DNA of 25,316 nt from Candidatus Zipacnadia bacterium (GCA_029821415.1 JALGTJ010000001.1:1-25316), one strand, 5' to 3'. Shown: positions 16,932-25,071, counted from the first letter of the stretch. Numbers and translations are program-made. Notes: a model not told the origin generated them from the letters alone.

Positions 16932-17873
16932 TCAAAAGTGCACCCGCCCGATCTTGAGGCGAGAATAACGTTGCATGTTATGCATCAGCACGCCCAGCGC
17001 AATTGAGCGCAGCCTGGCCTCGGCGCTGTCGGCCCGCGAGGTTAGTACCACTGGAGCCTGAGCGCCGATCAATACGCCCGCGCTCTTTCCCCCGCACAGA
17101 AAGCTAAAAGTCTTCACCAGTATATTCCCCGCCTCAATATTGGGAACAAGTAAAATATCGCAGCGGCCAGCCACCTCGCCGCCAATTCCCTTGATCTGGG
17201 CGGCAGCTACCGAAATAGCATTGTCCATCGCAAAAGGCCCATCCACGGTGCACTTAGGGAATTGACCGCGGCGGGCCATAGCACCCAGCGCCGCCGCATC
17301 GAGCGTAGCAGGCATATTCGGGTTTACCAATTCAATCGCCGCCAACACTCCGACCCTGGGACAGGGATTACCCAGCAGGTGGGCTAGATAGACGGCATTC
17401 ATTATGATAGCAGCCTTCATCTGCAGGTCGGGAGCGATATTCATCGCCCCGTCGGTCACCATCAGCAGCTTTTGCTGCTCGGGCACCTCTATCAAGAATA
17501 CATGGCTCATTATCGAGCCGGTACGCAGGCCAGTCTCTTTGTCCAGCACTGCCCGCAGGAAATCATCAGTATGAAGGTAGCCCTTCATCAACAAGTCGGC
17601 ACGGTGCTCATGGACAGCCTGAGTCGCCAGGTGAGCTGCCGACAGATCGTCGGGGGCGTTTATAATCCCGACTCCATCCAACTCCATGTCAATTTCATCG
17701 GCAATTCGTTCAATATCATCCTGGTCACCGACTAAAAGCCCGGTAGCAATGCCCCTTTCCTGAGCCTGCTTTACCGATTCCAGCACTTCGCGCTGCCCCG
17801 CGGCGGCAACGGCCACCTGACGAGTCGGCTCGCTCTTAACCCGGTCAAAGACCTCATCAAAACTAGTGATCAT
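16932..17873 (-). CDS. Phosphate acetyl/butyryltransferase family protein
   Basis: The 313-residue protein belongs to the phosphotransacetylase/phosphotransbutyrylase family, which swaps phosphate for CoA on short acyl groups (acyl-CoA + Pi = acyl phosphate + CoA). Family motifs include LLMKGYLHTDDFLRAVL, TGSIMSHVFLIEVP, MVTDGAMNIAPDL, NPNMPATLDAAAL, DGPFAMDNA, the C-terminal LLVPNIEAGNILVK and VLTSRADSAEARL. Length and composition are closer to Ptb (butyryl) than to Pta, but the acyl chain is not certain. No butyrate or acetate kinase gene is beside it in this window, which is where such genes usually stand. The ATG start has AAGGAG six bases upstream. It is 16 bases after ispH and so is co-transcribed. 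Confidence 0.9.
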   Translation of the reverse strand: MITSFDEVFDRVKSEPTRQVAVAAAGQREVLESVKQAQERGIATGLLVGDQDDIERIADEIDMELDGVGIINAPDDLSAAHLATQAVHEHRADLLMKGYLHTDDFLRAVLDKETGLRTGSIMSHVFLIEVPEQQKLLMVTDGAMNIAPDLQMKAAIIMNAVYLAHLLGNPCPRVGVLAAIELVNPNMPATLDAAALGAMARRGQFPKCTVDGPFAMDNAISVAAAQIKGIGGEVAGRCDILLVPNIEAGNILVKTFSFLCGGKSAGVLIGAQAPVVLTSRADSAEARLRSIALGVLMHNMQRYSRLKIGRVHF

Positions 17874-17889
17874 CGGCTACTCCTTATGC

Positions 17890-18699
17890 TTAATTACCAG
17901 TAAGTTCGCGCAGCCGGGCAGCCACGGCCTGGACCGCTTCCAGGGGCGTTGAGGCGCCGGCAGTAACGCCCACCGTCGCCACCCCCTTCAGCCACTGCGG
18001 ATCGATCTCTGCCGCGGTCTCAATATGGTAGGTAGTGGTGCCAATGGCCCGACACATCTCAGCCAGACGCCGGGTATTAGCGCTGTGGTAGCCACCTACC
18101 ACTATCATCAAATCAACCTGAACTGCTTCGGCCATGGATGCCTGCTGGCGGGTAGTAGTGGCCTCACAGATTGTGTTGGCCACGATAAGCTCTTCAACCT
18201 GGGACAATAGCGCCACGACCAGTGCTTCCAGACTGTCACGCCGCTGAGTGGTTTGAGCAACTACGGCAACCCTGGTGTCAAGCGACAGCTTCTTGAGATC
18301 CTGAGGCCCTTCCACAATGATCGCCTGCCCGTAACTGTGCTCAACAATAGCCTTGGGTTCAGGGTGGTCAGCATCACCCAACACCAGGACCTGGTAGCCC
18401 ATCTCGGCGAACTGCCGGGCCTTGCGCTGAACGCGGTCAACAAAAGGACAGGTGCCATCAATTATCTCCAGCCCCCGCGCGCGGGCCTGCTGGTAGACCT
18501 TGGGGCCCACCCCGTGGGCGCGAATCATCAGTGGAGCACCATCAGGCACCTTGTTAAGGTCGTCAACGACCGTTAGGCCAGCCTTGGCCAGGTCCTCTAT
18601 CACCTGGCGGTTGTGGATCAGCGGGCCCAGCGAGTAGACTCTACTATGCTCACGGGTCGCCTCGTTGGCCATTCTTATGGCCACTATACTGACTTCCAT
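17890..18699 (-). CDS. ispH: 4-hydroxy-3-methylbut-2-enyl diphosphate reductase, lacking the first cluster cysteine
   Basis: IspH (LytB) performs the last step of the MEP pathway, reducing HMBPP to IPP and DMAPP with a [4Fe-4S] cluster held by three cysteines. In this 269-residue product the second and third cysteines (Cys84 in DGTCPFV, Cys178 in NTICEATTTRQ) and the other active-site residues are present: His29 (LGPLIHN), His62 (RAHGV), His112 and Glu114 (DHPE), the QTTQRRD threonines, and Ser206/Asn208 (GGYHSANTRR). The N-terminal segment with the first cysteine (consensus GFCxGVxRA) is missing. The sequence runs MEVSIVAIRMANEA, where one expects about eleven more residues between VA and IRMANEA. 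The ATG has GAGG seven bases upstream and no missing exon-like piece lies upstream. An in-frame deletion of about 33 bases would explain it. The protein as written should not hold a normal cluster. It lies 45 bases after the prenyl synthase gene. Confidence 0.93.
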   Translation of the reverse strand: MEVSIVAIRMANEATREHSRVYSLGPLIHNRQVIEDLAKAGLTVVDDLNKVPDGAPLMIRAHGVGPKVYQQARARGLEIIDGTCPFVDRVQRKARQFAEMGYQVLVLGDADHPEPKAIVEHSYGQAIIVEGPQDLKKLSLDTRVAVVAQTTQRRDSLEALVVALLSQVEELIVANTICEATTTRQQASMAEAVQVDLMIVVGGYHSANTRRLAEMCRAIGTTTYHIETAAEIDPQWLKGVATVGVTAGASTPLEAVQAVAARLRELTGN

Positions 18700-18744
18700 C
18701 TATTTGCCTCACTACTGTGGTCTGCTTACTTAAGCAGCTCACAC

Positions 18745-19671
18745 CTAGGTCTGACGGTCGAGCAGCAGTTTGACCAGGCCTTGCCAGAATGAATGATTGG
18801 CTGGAAGTTTGTTGACTATCTCTACCGCTTGCTCACCTAGGTCCCGAGCGTACTGGTGGGCACCGTCCACACCCACCAGCGCGGGATAGGTCTGCTTGCC
18901 GGCCTGCTCATCGACCCCCGTCGGCTTGCCGAGCGTCTCAGCACTACCGGTGACGTCCAAAATGTCATCAGTGACCTGGAATAGCAAGCCCAATAACCGG
19001 CAGTAGCTGCCAATTGCCTCAATAGATTCGTCGCCGGCCTCCGCCAGAATTGCTCCGGCACGCCCGGCTCCCTCAAACAGTTTCGCCGTCTTGTTCAAGT
19101 GAATATACTCAAGCAACTCGCGATCCGTTCCTACCCTCTCGCCATAAATGTCGGCAGACTCGCCACCAATTACCCCACTTGCCCCGACATAACTGCCGAA
19201 TTCAGCGATCACCTGCAATACAGCGTCGGAGGTTATCGCTTCGACCCGCGCCTGCGCGACCAGGGCGTCATAAGCTGCAATTATCAGGGCGTCACCGGCT
19301 AGAATGGCGGTGGCCTCGTCAAAGGCTGCATGGCACGACGGGCGCGTGCGGCGCAGGGGACTATCATCAATGGCCGGCAGATCATCGTGGATGAGCGTCG
19401 CTGTATGCAACAGCTCGAAACCGCAAGCGGTGGGCATAACTGCGTGCGCCGGCACGCCGAATGTCTCAGCAGATTGCAGAACAATCAGAGGCCGAATGCG
19501 CTTGCCGCCAAGCAGACTGTAGCGCATTGCCTCAACCACCTGCTGAGCCGGCTGGCCCACCTGGGGAAGAAACTGAGGAAGATATTCGTCCACTCGTCGG
19601 GCGGCTTGGCTCAACAGCCGCTTGACCAGTGCTACACTATCATCACTGATGGAGATAACCTCCCTGCTCAT
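18745..19671 (-). CDS. Short-chain polyprenyl diphosphate synthase (farnesyl/geranylgeranyl type)
   Basis: This 308-residue trans-prenyltransferase condenses IPP with allylic diphosphates. It has the first aspartate-rich motif LIHDDLPAIDD (about residues 94-103), the substrate loop LLGGKRIRP (53-61), GGESADI, KTAKLFEGA and the second aspartate-rich motif FQVTDDILD followed by LGKPTGVDEQAGK. The short spacing and IspA-like motifs favour a C15 or C20 product; chain length is not fixed by what I can see. The start is ATG 19671, or GTG two codons upstream, with only a weak ribosome site (GGTGG). It precedes ispH, the enzyme that makes its two substrates, and could supply precursors for the undecaprenyl carrier or for quinones. 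Confidence 0.92.
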   Translation of the reverse strand: MSREVISISDDSVALVKRLLSQAARRVDEYLPQFLPQVGQPAQQVVEAMRYSLLGGKRIRPLIVLQSAETFGVPAHAVMPTACGFELLHTATLIHDDLPAIDDSPLRRTRPSCHAAFDEATAILAGDALIIAAYDALVAQARVEAITSDAVLQVIAEFGSYVGASGVIGGESADIYGERVGTDRELLEYIHLNKTAKLFEGAGRAGAILAEAGDESIEAIGSYCRLLGLLFQVTDDILDVTGSAETLGKPTGVDEQAGKQTYPALVGVDGAHQYARDLGEQAVEIVNKLPANHSFWQGLVKLLLDRQT

Positions 19672-19715
19672 TACCACCGCTACCCACGGATAGACAGACT
19701 CCGTCGCCCGGCAGC

Positions 19716-19732
19716 CCCGTGTCCCACACGGG
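19716..19732. repeat. Short GC-rich hairpin after the LysM-G5 gene
   Basis: CCCGTGT and ACACGGG are perfect seven-base arms around a three-base loop in the 83-base gap before the prenyl synthase gene. No T tract follows on either strand. It could be a processing site or a weak pause between the envelope genes and the isoprenoid genes. Confidence 0.4.
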
Positions 19733-19754
19733 AAGATGCCGCCAGTAGCCGAAG

Positions 19755-20780
19755 CTACCTATGTCCTCCGCTGACTGCCTGCGGCCCCGTTCCTACCAAT
19801 ATTCTTTCTGCCTCCGGCTCTTCGAGGATAATGCCCCTAATAGGCTCACGCCGAACGACCTTATCATTTTCGTAGACAACTCTGTCCCATACCCGCTTCT
19901 TGCCAGGCTTACCCTTGCGGACGACCTCCCTTGTCCCCTTGGGAAGGGTAGGCGTGCGAATCTCATAGGTGCCTGGCTGCAATTGCTTGATTCTGGTCTC
20001 CTCTTTGACTGTGACCACCGTTAAGGGAGCAGTAGCTGCGGAGACTTTTAGTTTATCGCCCGGGTACAGAATGCGGTCGGTAACACCAGGATTGAGCTCT
20101 TTCAGCTTGGCCAAGGACATACCATGCTTGTGGGCGATTTTGGCCGGCCAGTCGCCCGCCTTGACCACATATGTCTTAGCAGCGGTGCCGCCCTTAGTGA
20201 GTTGCTCCACAGCGGCACCCAATTCGGTCATAATCTCCGCAGCAGGCCGCGAGACCTCCGCGATGCGAACATCCTGGCGAAACTTGGGAGGCTCCAACAG
20301 CCCCGTCTCTTCGTCGCCGACGTACTTACGCTTTACTTCATCAAGCACGCGCTTGGCCAGTTCCTCGGTCGCCATCACCACCGCCTCCCGACCATCCACC
20401 TCAATCGCGGCAGCACTCACCAACACCAATACCTTGTGACGAAGTAGCTCGATCGCTTCAGGTACTGATAGAATCTTCCGATTCTCAATCGGCCAGGAGA
20501 CGTCCTCCCATTGCTGAGCAAACGAGGCCAGCCCGGGCAAGTTCTGCTTGCCTTCCTTAAGCAGGCGGGAACGGACCTGGTCAGCAGCCTTCTTGCTCGC
20601 TACCAACGCAGCAATCTCGCCGTCTATCTTGATGGCCCGGGCGAAACGCCGGCGCCCGGCCAGAAGGCTCACACTAAGAATAATAATCACTATGAGCGCG
20701 AACAGCAAGGCCGCCCGGTACATCCGCACAACCGCCTGCATTCGCAGATAGCGCCGATCAATGTGATCTTGTTGTCTCAT
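19755..20780 (-). CDS. Membrane-anchored LysM and G5 domain protein
   Basis: The 341-residue product has a short basic N-terminus, one membrane segment (about residues 22-41, LLFALIVIIILSVSLLAG), an extracytoplasmic region with the DGEIAALVASKKAADQVR style of M23-type wall proteins, a LysM domain (about 203-246, TYVVKAGDWPAKIAHKHG to LYPGDKLKV) and a G5 domain to the C-terminus (about 250-330). LysM binds the glycan strands of peptidoglycan; G5 is found in wall hydrolases. Proteins with this layout commonly end in an M23 endopeptidase domain, which is absent here: the protein stops about ten residues after G5. ATG 20780 is preferred over TTG 20807 because GGAAGA lies six bases upstream. It lies between the S41 protease and the prenyl synthase, in the envelope gene set. 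Confidence 0.85.
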   Translation of the reverse strand: MRQQDHIDRRYLRMQAVVRMYRAALLFALIVIIILSVSLLAGRRRFARAIKIDGEIAALVASKKAADQVRSRLLKEGKQNLPGLASFAQQWEDVSWPIENRKILSVPEAIELLRHKVLVLVSAAAIEVDGREAVVMATEELAKRVLDEVKRKYVGDEETGLLEPPKFRQDVRIAEVSRPAAEIMTELGAAVEQLTKGGTAAKTYVVKAGDWPAKIAHKHGMSLAKLKELNPGVTDRILYPGDKLKVSAATAPLTVVTVKEETRIKQLQPGTYEIRTPTLPKGTREVVRKGKPGKKRVWDRVVYENDKVVRREPIRGIILEEPEAERILVGTGPQAVSGGHR

Positions 20781-20865
20781 AGCTGATCTTCCCCGCAAGT
20801 CCAGCAATATCTCAGCTCATCGTCTCAGTCCCTGGCTGTCGCTACAGAGCCTACTATATGCTGGC

Positions 20866-22176
20866 CTATCCCGCCAGCTTTTTCTCCAGTATCTCCACTG
20901 CCTTGTCCACCATACCCTCATGCCACTGCTGCGCAGTCAAGGAACCATCCGGATCAAAGCCGGGCAGCTCAACATCGGGTTTAATACCGCGCTTGCCATT
21001 TTCGCCTGTTTTGCTTAGGTCTCGCTTATTTGGCGTAAGATAAACAGCGGTTGATAGGGCCAATGCCGAACCGTCGTCCAGCGGGATAAGGGTCTGAACC
21101 TTGGCTTTGCCGAAGGTATTCTGTCCGATGATTATCGCGCGATCCAAGTCCTGCAGTGCCCCCGCAACAATCTCTGAAGCACTGGCGCTGCCACCCGTCA
21201 CCAGCACAGCCACAGGCATATCGGCGGGAACAATCTTCTGGCCAGCAAGGGCATTCAGCGGTTGTAGTTGCTGGCCGCGCTCGCGCACGTAGACCACTGG
21301 CTTATTCTCATAGAACAGACTAGCTACCGAGATGGCTTGGTCCAGCAGCCCGCCCCCATTGTCGCTAAGATCCAGCAGCAGGGCCTTAATGCCCTTACTT
21401 AGTAGTTCTTCAATGGCCGCCCGCAGTTGGACTTCGGCCTGCTTGTTGAAGGTATGCAACCATACGTAACCGATCTTGTCATTGATCACTTTGTGCTCCG
21501 GAGGGGGCAGCGTCACCTGCCGCCGTGGGACCGAAACTGTAACTGGCTCGACGCGCCCCTCGCGCCGGAGGGTAAGCGTCACCTCGGTACCCTCAGGGCC
21601 ACGAATCAAGTCGGCAACCGCGCCAACGTGCTTGCCGTCAACGGGCTCATCATCAACCGCCACCACTACATCACCAGGGCGGATGTCGGCCTCCGAGGCC
21701 GGACCGCCCGGAATTATAGAGAAGATCACTACCTCTATCTCGCCCGTCTCGCCCACTGTGCGCTCCTCCAGATAAGCACCAATTCCCTCAAACTGGCCGG
21801 AAGCCTCGGTCTGGAACTCTTCATATTCATCAGGGGTCATAAAACGGCTGTACGGATCACCCAGAGCGGCGACCATCCCCCGAATTGCCCCATAGGTCAG
21901 CTTGGCAGGATCATCCACTGGCTGAACAAAATCGCTGAGGATCTTCTCACGCACTTGCCAGAAAGTGGCCAGCGGGTGCAGATCAGTCCGTGCCGTTATG
22001 CCTTGGCCCTCCGTCACTACTCCGGGAACAGCCTGCGCCACCCGACCTACCAGACTCAGCAACGGTTCAGTGGCTGCCGAATACCTCACACCCACACCGA
22101 CGGCAAATGAGCCGCCCATAAGCATGATAATCAGCACTATCAACCATGCTCGCATCTGAAAAGAACTTCTGTTCAT
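20866..22176 (-). CDS. S41 family C-terminal processing peptidase (CtpA/CtpB type)
   Basis: This 436-residue exported serine protease resembles CtpA/CtpB/Prc enzymes, which trim or degrade envelope proteins from their C-terminus. An N-terminal signal anchor (about residues 10-30, WLIVLIIMLMGGSFAVGVG) is followed by the CTP N-terminal region (YGAIRGMVAALGDPYSRFM), a PDZ domain (about 127-215, GIGAYLEE to TLRREG), then the catalytic core. There, Ser332 (GGSASASE), Lys357 (FGKAKVQ) and Gln361 have the 25-residue Ser-Lys spacing known for CtpB. The start ATG has GGAG five bases upstream. It follows the M23 gene by 25 bases. In many bacteria an S41 gene is placed after ftsEX and the M23 gene, and such proteases can control wall hydrolases; a role here is inferred. 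Confidence 0.94.
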   Translation of the reverse strand: MNRSSFQMRAWLIVLIIMLMGGSFAVGVGVRYSAATEPLLSLVGRVAQAVPGVVTEGQGITARTDLHPLATFWQVREKILSDFVQPVDDPAKLTYGAIRGMVAALGDPYSRFMTPDEYEEFQTEASGQFEGIGAYLEERTVGETGEIEVVIFSIIPGGPASEADIRPGDVVVAVDDEPVDGKHVGAVADLIRGPEGTEVTLTLRREGRVEPVTVSVPRRQVTLPPPEHKVINDKIGYVWLHTFNKQAEVQLRAAIEELLSKGIKALLLDLSDNGGGLLDQAISVASLFYENKPVVYVRERGQQLQPLNALAGQKIVPADMPVAVLVTGGSASASEIVAGALQDLDRAIIIGQNTFGKAKVQTLIPLDDGSALALSTAVYLTPNKRDLSKTGENGKRGIKPDVELPGFDPDGSLTAQQWHEGMVDKAVEILEKKLAG

Positions 22177-22201
22177 AATTCTCCACTATCCTCCAATTAG
22201 C

Positions 22202-23356
22202 TTAGAATCTCATCGGATCTATTGGTTTGCCATATTTGCGCAGCCCGAAGTGTAGGTGCGGCCCGGTGGACAATCCGGTCGTGCCCACATACCCAATGAC
22301 CTGGCCGCGGCTGACCGTCTGCCCGTTTTTGACTGCGATACGGGAACAATGTGCATACATGGTGGAGATGCCGCTGCCGTGGTCAATCAATATCGTCCTG
22401 CCATAGCCGCCCCGCCAGCCAGTGTAGACTACTAACCCCTTGTCCGCGGCATGGATGGGTGTGCCGGTAGGGCAAGCCAAGTCTACTCCATCGTGGAAGC
22501 GCCGCTTGTGCAAGATCGGGTGGATACGCCACCCAAAACGACTGGATATACGATAGTTGCTCCAGATTGGGCACTTCAGGCTGCCGCTCCAGCTTCCCGA
22601 GTAGTGCCGACCAGCGCCTCGCTGCAAGCGAGCGAGCATCTGCTCAATCTGCCGGGACTCCTGCTGCATCTGGGCCAGCATCCGCTCAGTGGCAGCACGA
22701 TCCTGGGTGACCTTGTCTAACTCACGGCGGGCTGCTGCCGCCTGTACCTTTATCTTACCTTGTTCCCGCTTGATCTGGGCCCGCAGGTCCTCCTGACGCG
22801 CTCGCAGGGTCAGCAGTTCGGCACGCCTGCGCTCATAGGTCTGTTTCTCACTGACCAGCGCCATCAGCAACTCCTCGTCGCGCTGAGCCAACCGTCGAGT
22901 GAACTCTGCACGAGTGACAAAATCCTCAAACGAGGTAGCTTGGAAGACTACCTCCAGATAGGTAGGCTCACCAGCACGGTACAGGGCCAGCAGATACTTC
23001 TGCATTTCGCCCTCGTGCTTGTCCAGGCGCGCCTTCGCCTCCGCCAACTCCTGCTCAGTCTCAGCGATATGCTGCTTAGTTTTGCGCAACTGGGCCTCCG
23101 CCTCGCGCAGTCTGGCCTGCGCATTGGCCAGTTGCTGCTGAGCGTAAATCAGACCGCTACGCGCTTGCTGCTGCTTAGCTTTAAGCGACCGCAGTTGCTT
23201 GCTGACTTGCCTCTGACGCGACAAGTACTGGTTAAGTTTACTACGCAATTGGCTCAGCGTGCCAGCGTGCGTTGGTAGTGAAAAGCTACCTGTCAACAGC
23301 AAGGTACATGCAACGGCAACCCAGATTTTTCTCAACGAGCAGTTACACATGGTCAT
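22202..23356 (-). CDS. Coiled-coil M23 family protein (EnvC-like murein hydrolase or activator)
   Basis: The 384-residue protein has a signal peptide (about residues 8-31, ending near THAG), a long coiled coil to about residue 245 (rich in Q, A, R, L and E), and a C-terminal M23 (LytM) domain of about 125 residues. This is the EnvC/PcsB-like architecture: the coiled coil docks on the FtsX outer loop and the M23 domain cleaves peptidoglycan or activates an amidase. Zinc-ligand motifs are intact (FHDGVDLACPTG, MYAHCSR, PHLHFGLRKYG), so unlike E. coli EnvC it may be an active endopeptidase. Starts at ATG 23356, ATG 23350 or TTG 23365 are possible, none with a strong ribosome site. It lies about 130 bases after ftsX. 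Confidence 0.92.
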   Translation of the reverse strand: MTMCNCSLRKIWVAVACTLLLTGSFSLPTHAGTLSQLRSKLNQYLSRQRQVSKQLRSLKAKQQQARSGLIYAQQQLANAQARLREAEAQLRKTKQHIAETEQELAEAKARLDKHEGEMQKYLLALYRAGEPTYLEVVFQATSFEDFVTRAEFTRRLAQRDEELLMALVSEKQTYERRRAELLTLRARQEDLRAQIKREQGKIKVQAAAARRELDKVTQDRAATERMLAQMQQESRQIEQMLARLQRGAGRHYSGSWSGSLKCPIWSNYRISSRFGWRIHPILHKRRFHDGVDLACPTGTPIHAADKGLVVYTGWRGGYGRTILIDHGSGISTMYAHCSRIAVKNGQTVSRGQVIGYVGTTGLSTGPHLHFGLRKYGKPIDPMRF

Positions 23357-23486
23357 CTGGCCCAATGATGTACTGGACGTATCAGGTTAGCCCGGGGTTC
23401 TCCTTCCTGGCCCGTCTTCCCCGACTAACACTCATAAGCTGAGAGACAAACTCGGCCGCTTGACCGGGAATACAACGGCCACGTGC

Positions 23487-24383
23487 TTAGACCACACGAA
23501 TATAGCGGTGCAAGCCCATCAGACTGCCTGCAGCGCCAAACAACACACCGCACAACACTAACCCCAGACCAAATATCAGCAACGCTTCAGTGGAATATAT
23601 CAAGTTAATAAACTGCAAATTGTGTCCTACATACTCCTCCACATAGCCATACATAGGTAGTAGAATTGCCGCGGCTACTGCCCCGCCGGCCAGCCCATCC
23701 AGAACGCCCTCGATGATAAAGGGAATACGTATGAACCAGTTGGTAGCGCCAACCAGTTGCATTATACGAATCTCCTGACGACGGGCATAGATGGTCAGTC
23801 TGATGGTTGTACTAATGACCACCAGAGTAGCCAATACCATCAACACGCCTACCACAACACCGGTTATCTTTATGCCACGGGCCAGCGCTAACAGCTTCTC
23901 GGTAAGCTGTTGGGCATAGCGTACCATGGCAACACCCGGAATTTGACTCACCTCTGCGGCCACTTGCGGAATGTCCTGGGGATCAGTTGTCTTGACAATG
24001 AATGAATCGGGAAGCGGATTGGCAAAAATCGGCTCATCGCCGGCGTTGGTTTGCAGAAGCTTCGTATCCAGACCGACCCGCTCTGCCGTCTGCCGCAGCG
24101 CCTCCTCCTTGCTGACGAACCGCACATTATTGACCAGCGGATTGGCCCATAGCATCTTTTCCACTTCACCGGTATCAGCATCCTCGGCCAGTTCAACTGT
24201 AATCACCGCCGCCTGGGCCTGCAGAGCCGCCATATGTTGGACATTGATGCCAACCAGCGCCAGACCGCCCAGGATGAGTAGAGCCACGGCAGTGTTAGAA
24301 ATAGCCGCCAGCGTCACCAAGCCGTTGCGAACTGCCGCCTCCCAGCCTTCGCTAAGCAGGAAACCAATCGTGTTAAGACGCAT
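23487..24383 (-). CDS. ftsX: Cell division protein FtsX
   Basis: FtsX is the membrane subunit of the FtsEX complex, which links ATP hydrolysis in the cytoplasm to wall hydrolase activation at the septum. Translating from ATG 24383 (MRLNTIGFLLSEGWEAAVRN) gives 298 residues, the normal length. It has a first membrane segment (about residues 25-47), a large outer domain, and three further membrane segments (VVVGVLMVLATLVVIS, GLAGGAVAAAILLPMYGYV, LLIFGLGLVLCGVLFGAAG). The motif RRQEIRIMQLVGAT before the third segment is typical. The ATG overlaps the original ftsE stop codon (ATGCGTCTTAA), a classic coupled arrangement. As the sequence now stands, the ftsE frame runs through into ftsX, so a 502-residue FtsE-FtsX fusion would also be made. 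Confidence 0.95.
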   Translation of the reverse strand: MRLNTIGFLLSEGWEAAVRNGLVTLAAISNTAVALLILGGLALVGINVQHMAALQAQAAVITVELAEDADTGEVEKMLWANPLVNNVRFVSKEEALRQTAERVGLDTKLLQTNAGDEPIFANPLPDSFIVKTTDPQDIPQVAAEVSQIPGVAMVRYAQQLTEKLLALARGIKITGVVVGVLMVLATLVVISTTIRLTIYARRQEIRIMQLVGATNWFIRIPFIIEGVLDGLAGGAVAAAILLPMYGYVEEYVGHNLQFINLIYSTEALLIFGLGLVLCGVLFGAAGSLMGLHRYIRVV

Positions 24384-24995
24384 CGTACTTGCCGCCTCCC
24401 TTGGCGTCGCGTACGATATGTCCACCACCGTGGTGCCCTGCTCATTGATGTTAAGCAGAAGCTGAATTATCTCCCAGGATGTCTCCGGATCCAGATTGCC
24501 CGTGGGTTCGTCAGCCAGCAGAATGGGCGGCCCGTTGACCAGGGCACGTGCAATGCTCACCCGCTGGCGCTGCCCCACAGAGAGTTGATGGGGAAAAGCA
24601 TGTGCCTTCTCAGTCAAGCCAACTAACTCCAGACTGATTGGCACCTTGTGGTATTTCTCCCGGCGGCTGGCTCCGACTACGTCTAAAGCGAACCCGACAT
24701 TGTCCCATACGGTTTTGCGCGGTAGCAGTTGAAACTCCTGGAAGACCACTCCCACCTTGCGCCGCAGATAGGGCACCCGCCCCGGACGGAGTTTCGCTAC
24801 GTCCTGGCCGTCAACCACCACCTTTCCCGCGGTAGGTACAATGTCACGATATATTAGCCCGAGAAGCGTGGACTTGCCCGCCCCAGATGGGCCAGTGATA
24901 AAGGCAAATTCATCCCGTTCGATGTGCAGGTCAATATCCCGCAACGCCTCGGTGCCGTCGCGGTACCTCACACCTACTGACTGCAGATCTATCAT
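24373..24995 (-). pseudogene. ftsE: FtsE ATPase with an internal deletion that removes the H-loop and shifts the frame into ftsX
   Basis: FtsE is the ABC ATPase of FtsEX. From ATG 24995 the product has Walker A GPSGAGKST (35-43), the Q-loop VFQEFQLL (Gln86), a signature LSVGQ (138-142, often LSGGE) and Walker B ILLADEPTGNLD (158-169, Glu163). After GTTVV (residue 191) the family continues with MATH, the H-loop histidine, and about 17 more residues. Here it jumps to DISYATPREAAS and enters FtsX in frame. In a different frame the same DNA reads GHIVRDAKGGGKYDAS and then TAA at 24373, which is a proper FtsE tail. A deletion of about 64 bases between GGTGGTG repeats explains both facts. The result either kills the ATPase or makes a fused, H-loop-less FtsE-FtsX. 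A sequencing or assembly error is possible. Confidence 0.85.
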
Positions 24996-25071
24996 TCTGG
25001 TATCCCGGTCCCAGTCTTTGCGCCGACGTAAGCTGCAAATAGTGCTGTATAGCTCCCTTTGTCCAAGGGCT

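Noticed and set aside
21427..22110. Plus-strand open frame of 227 codons
   Set aside because: It is antisense to the S41 protease; no domain or start signal supports it.
23366..23486. Small 17-codon frame (ATG AGT GTT...) between ftsX and the M23 gene
   Set aside because: It has no ribosome site and a basic, low-complexity product; nothing separates it from chance.
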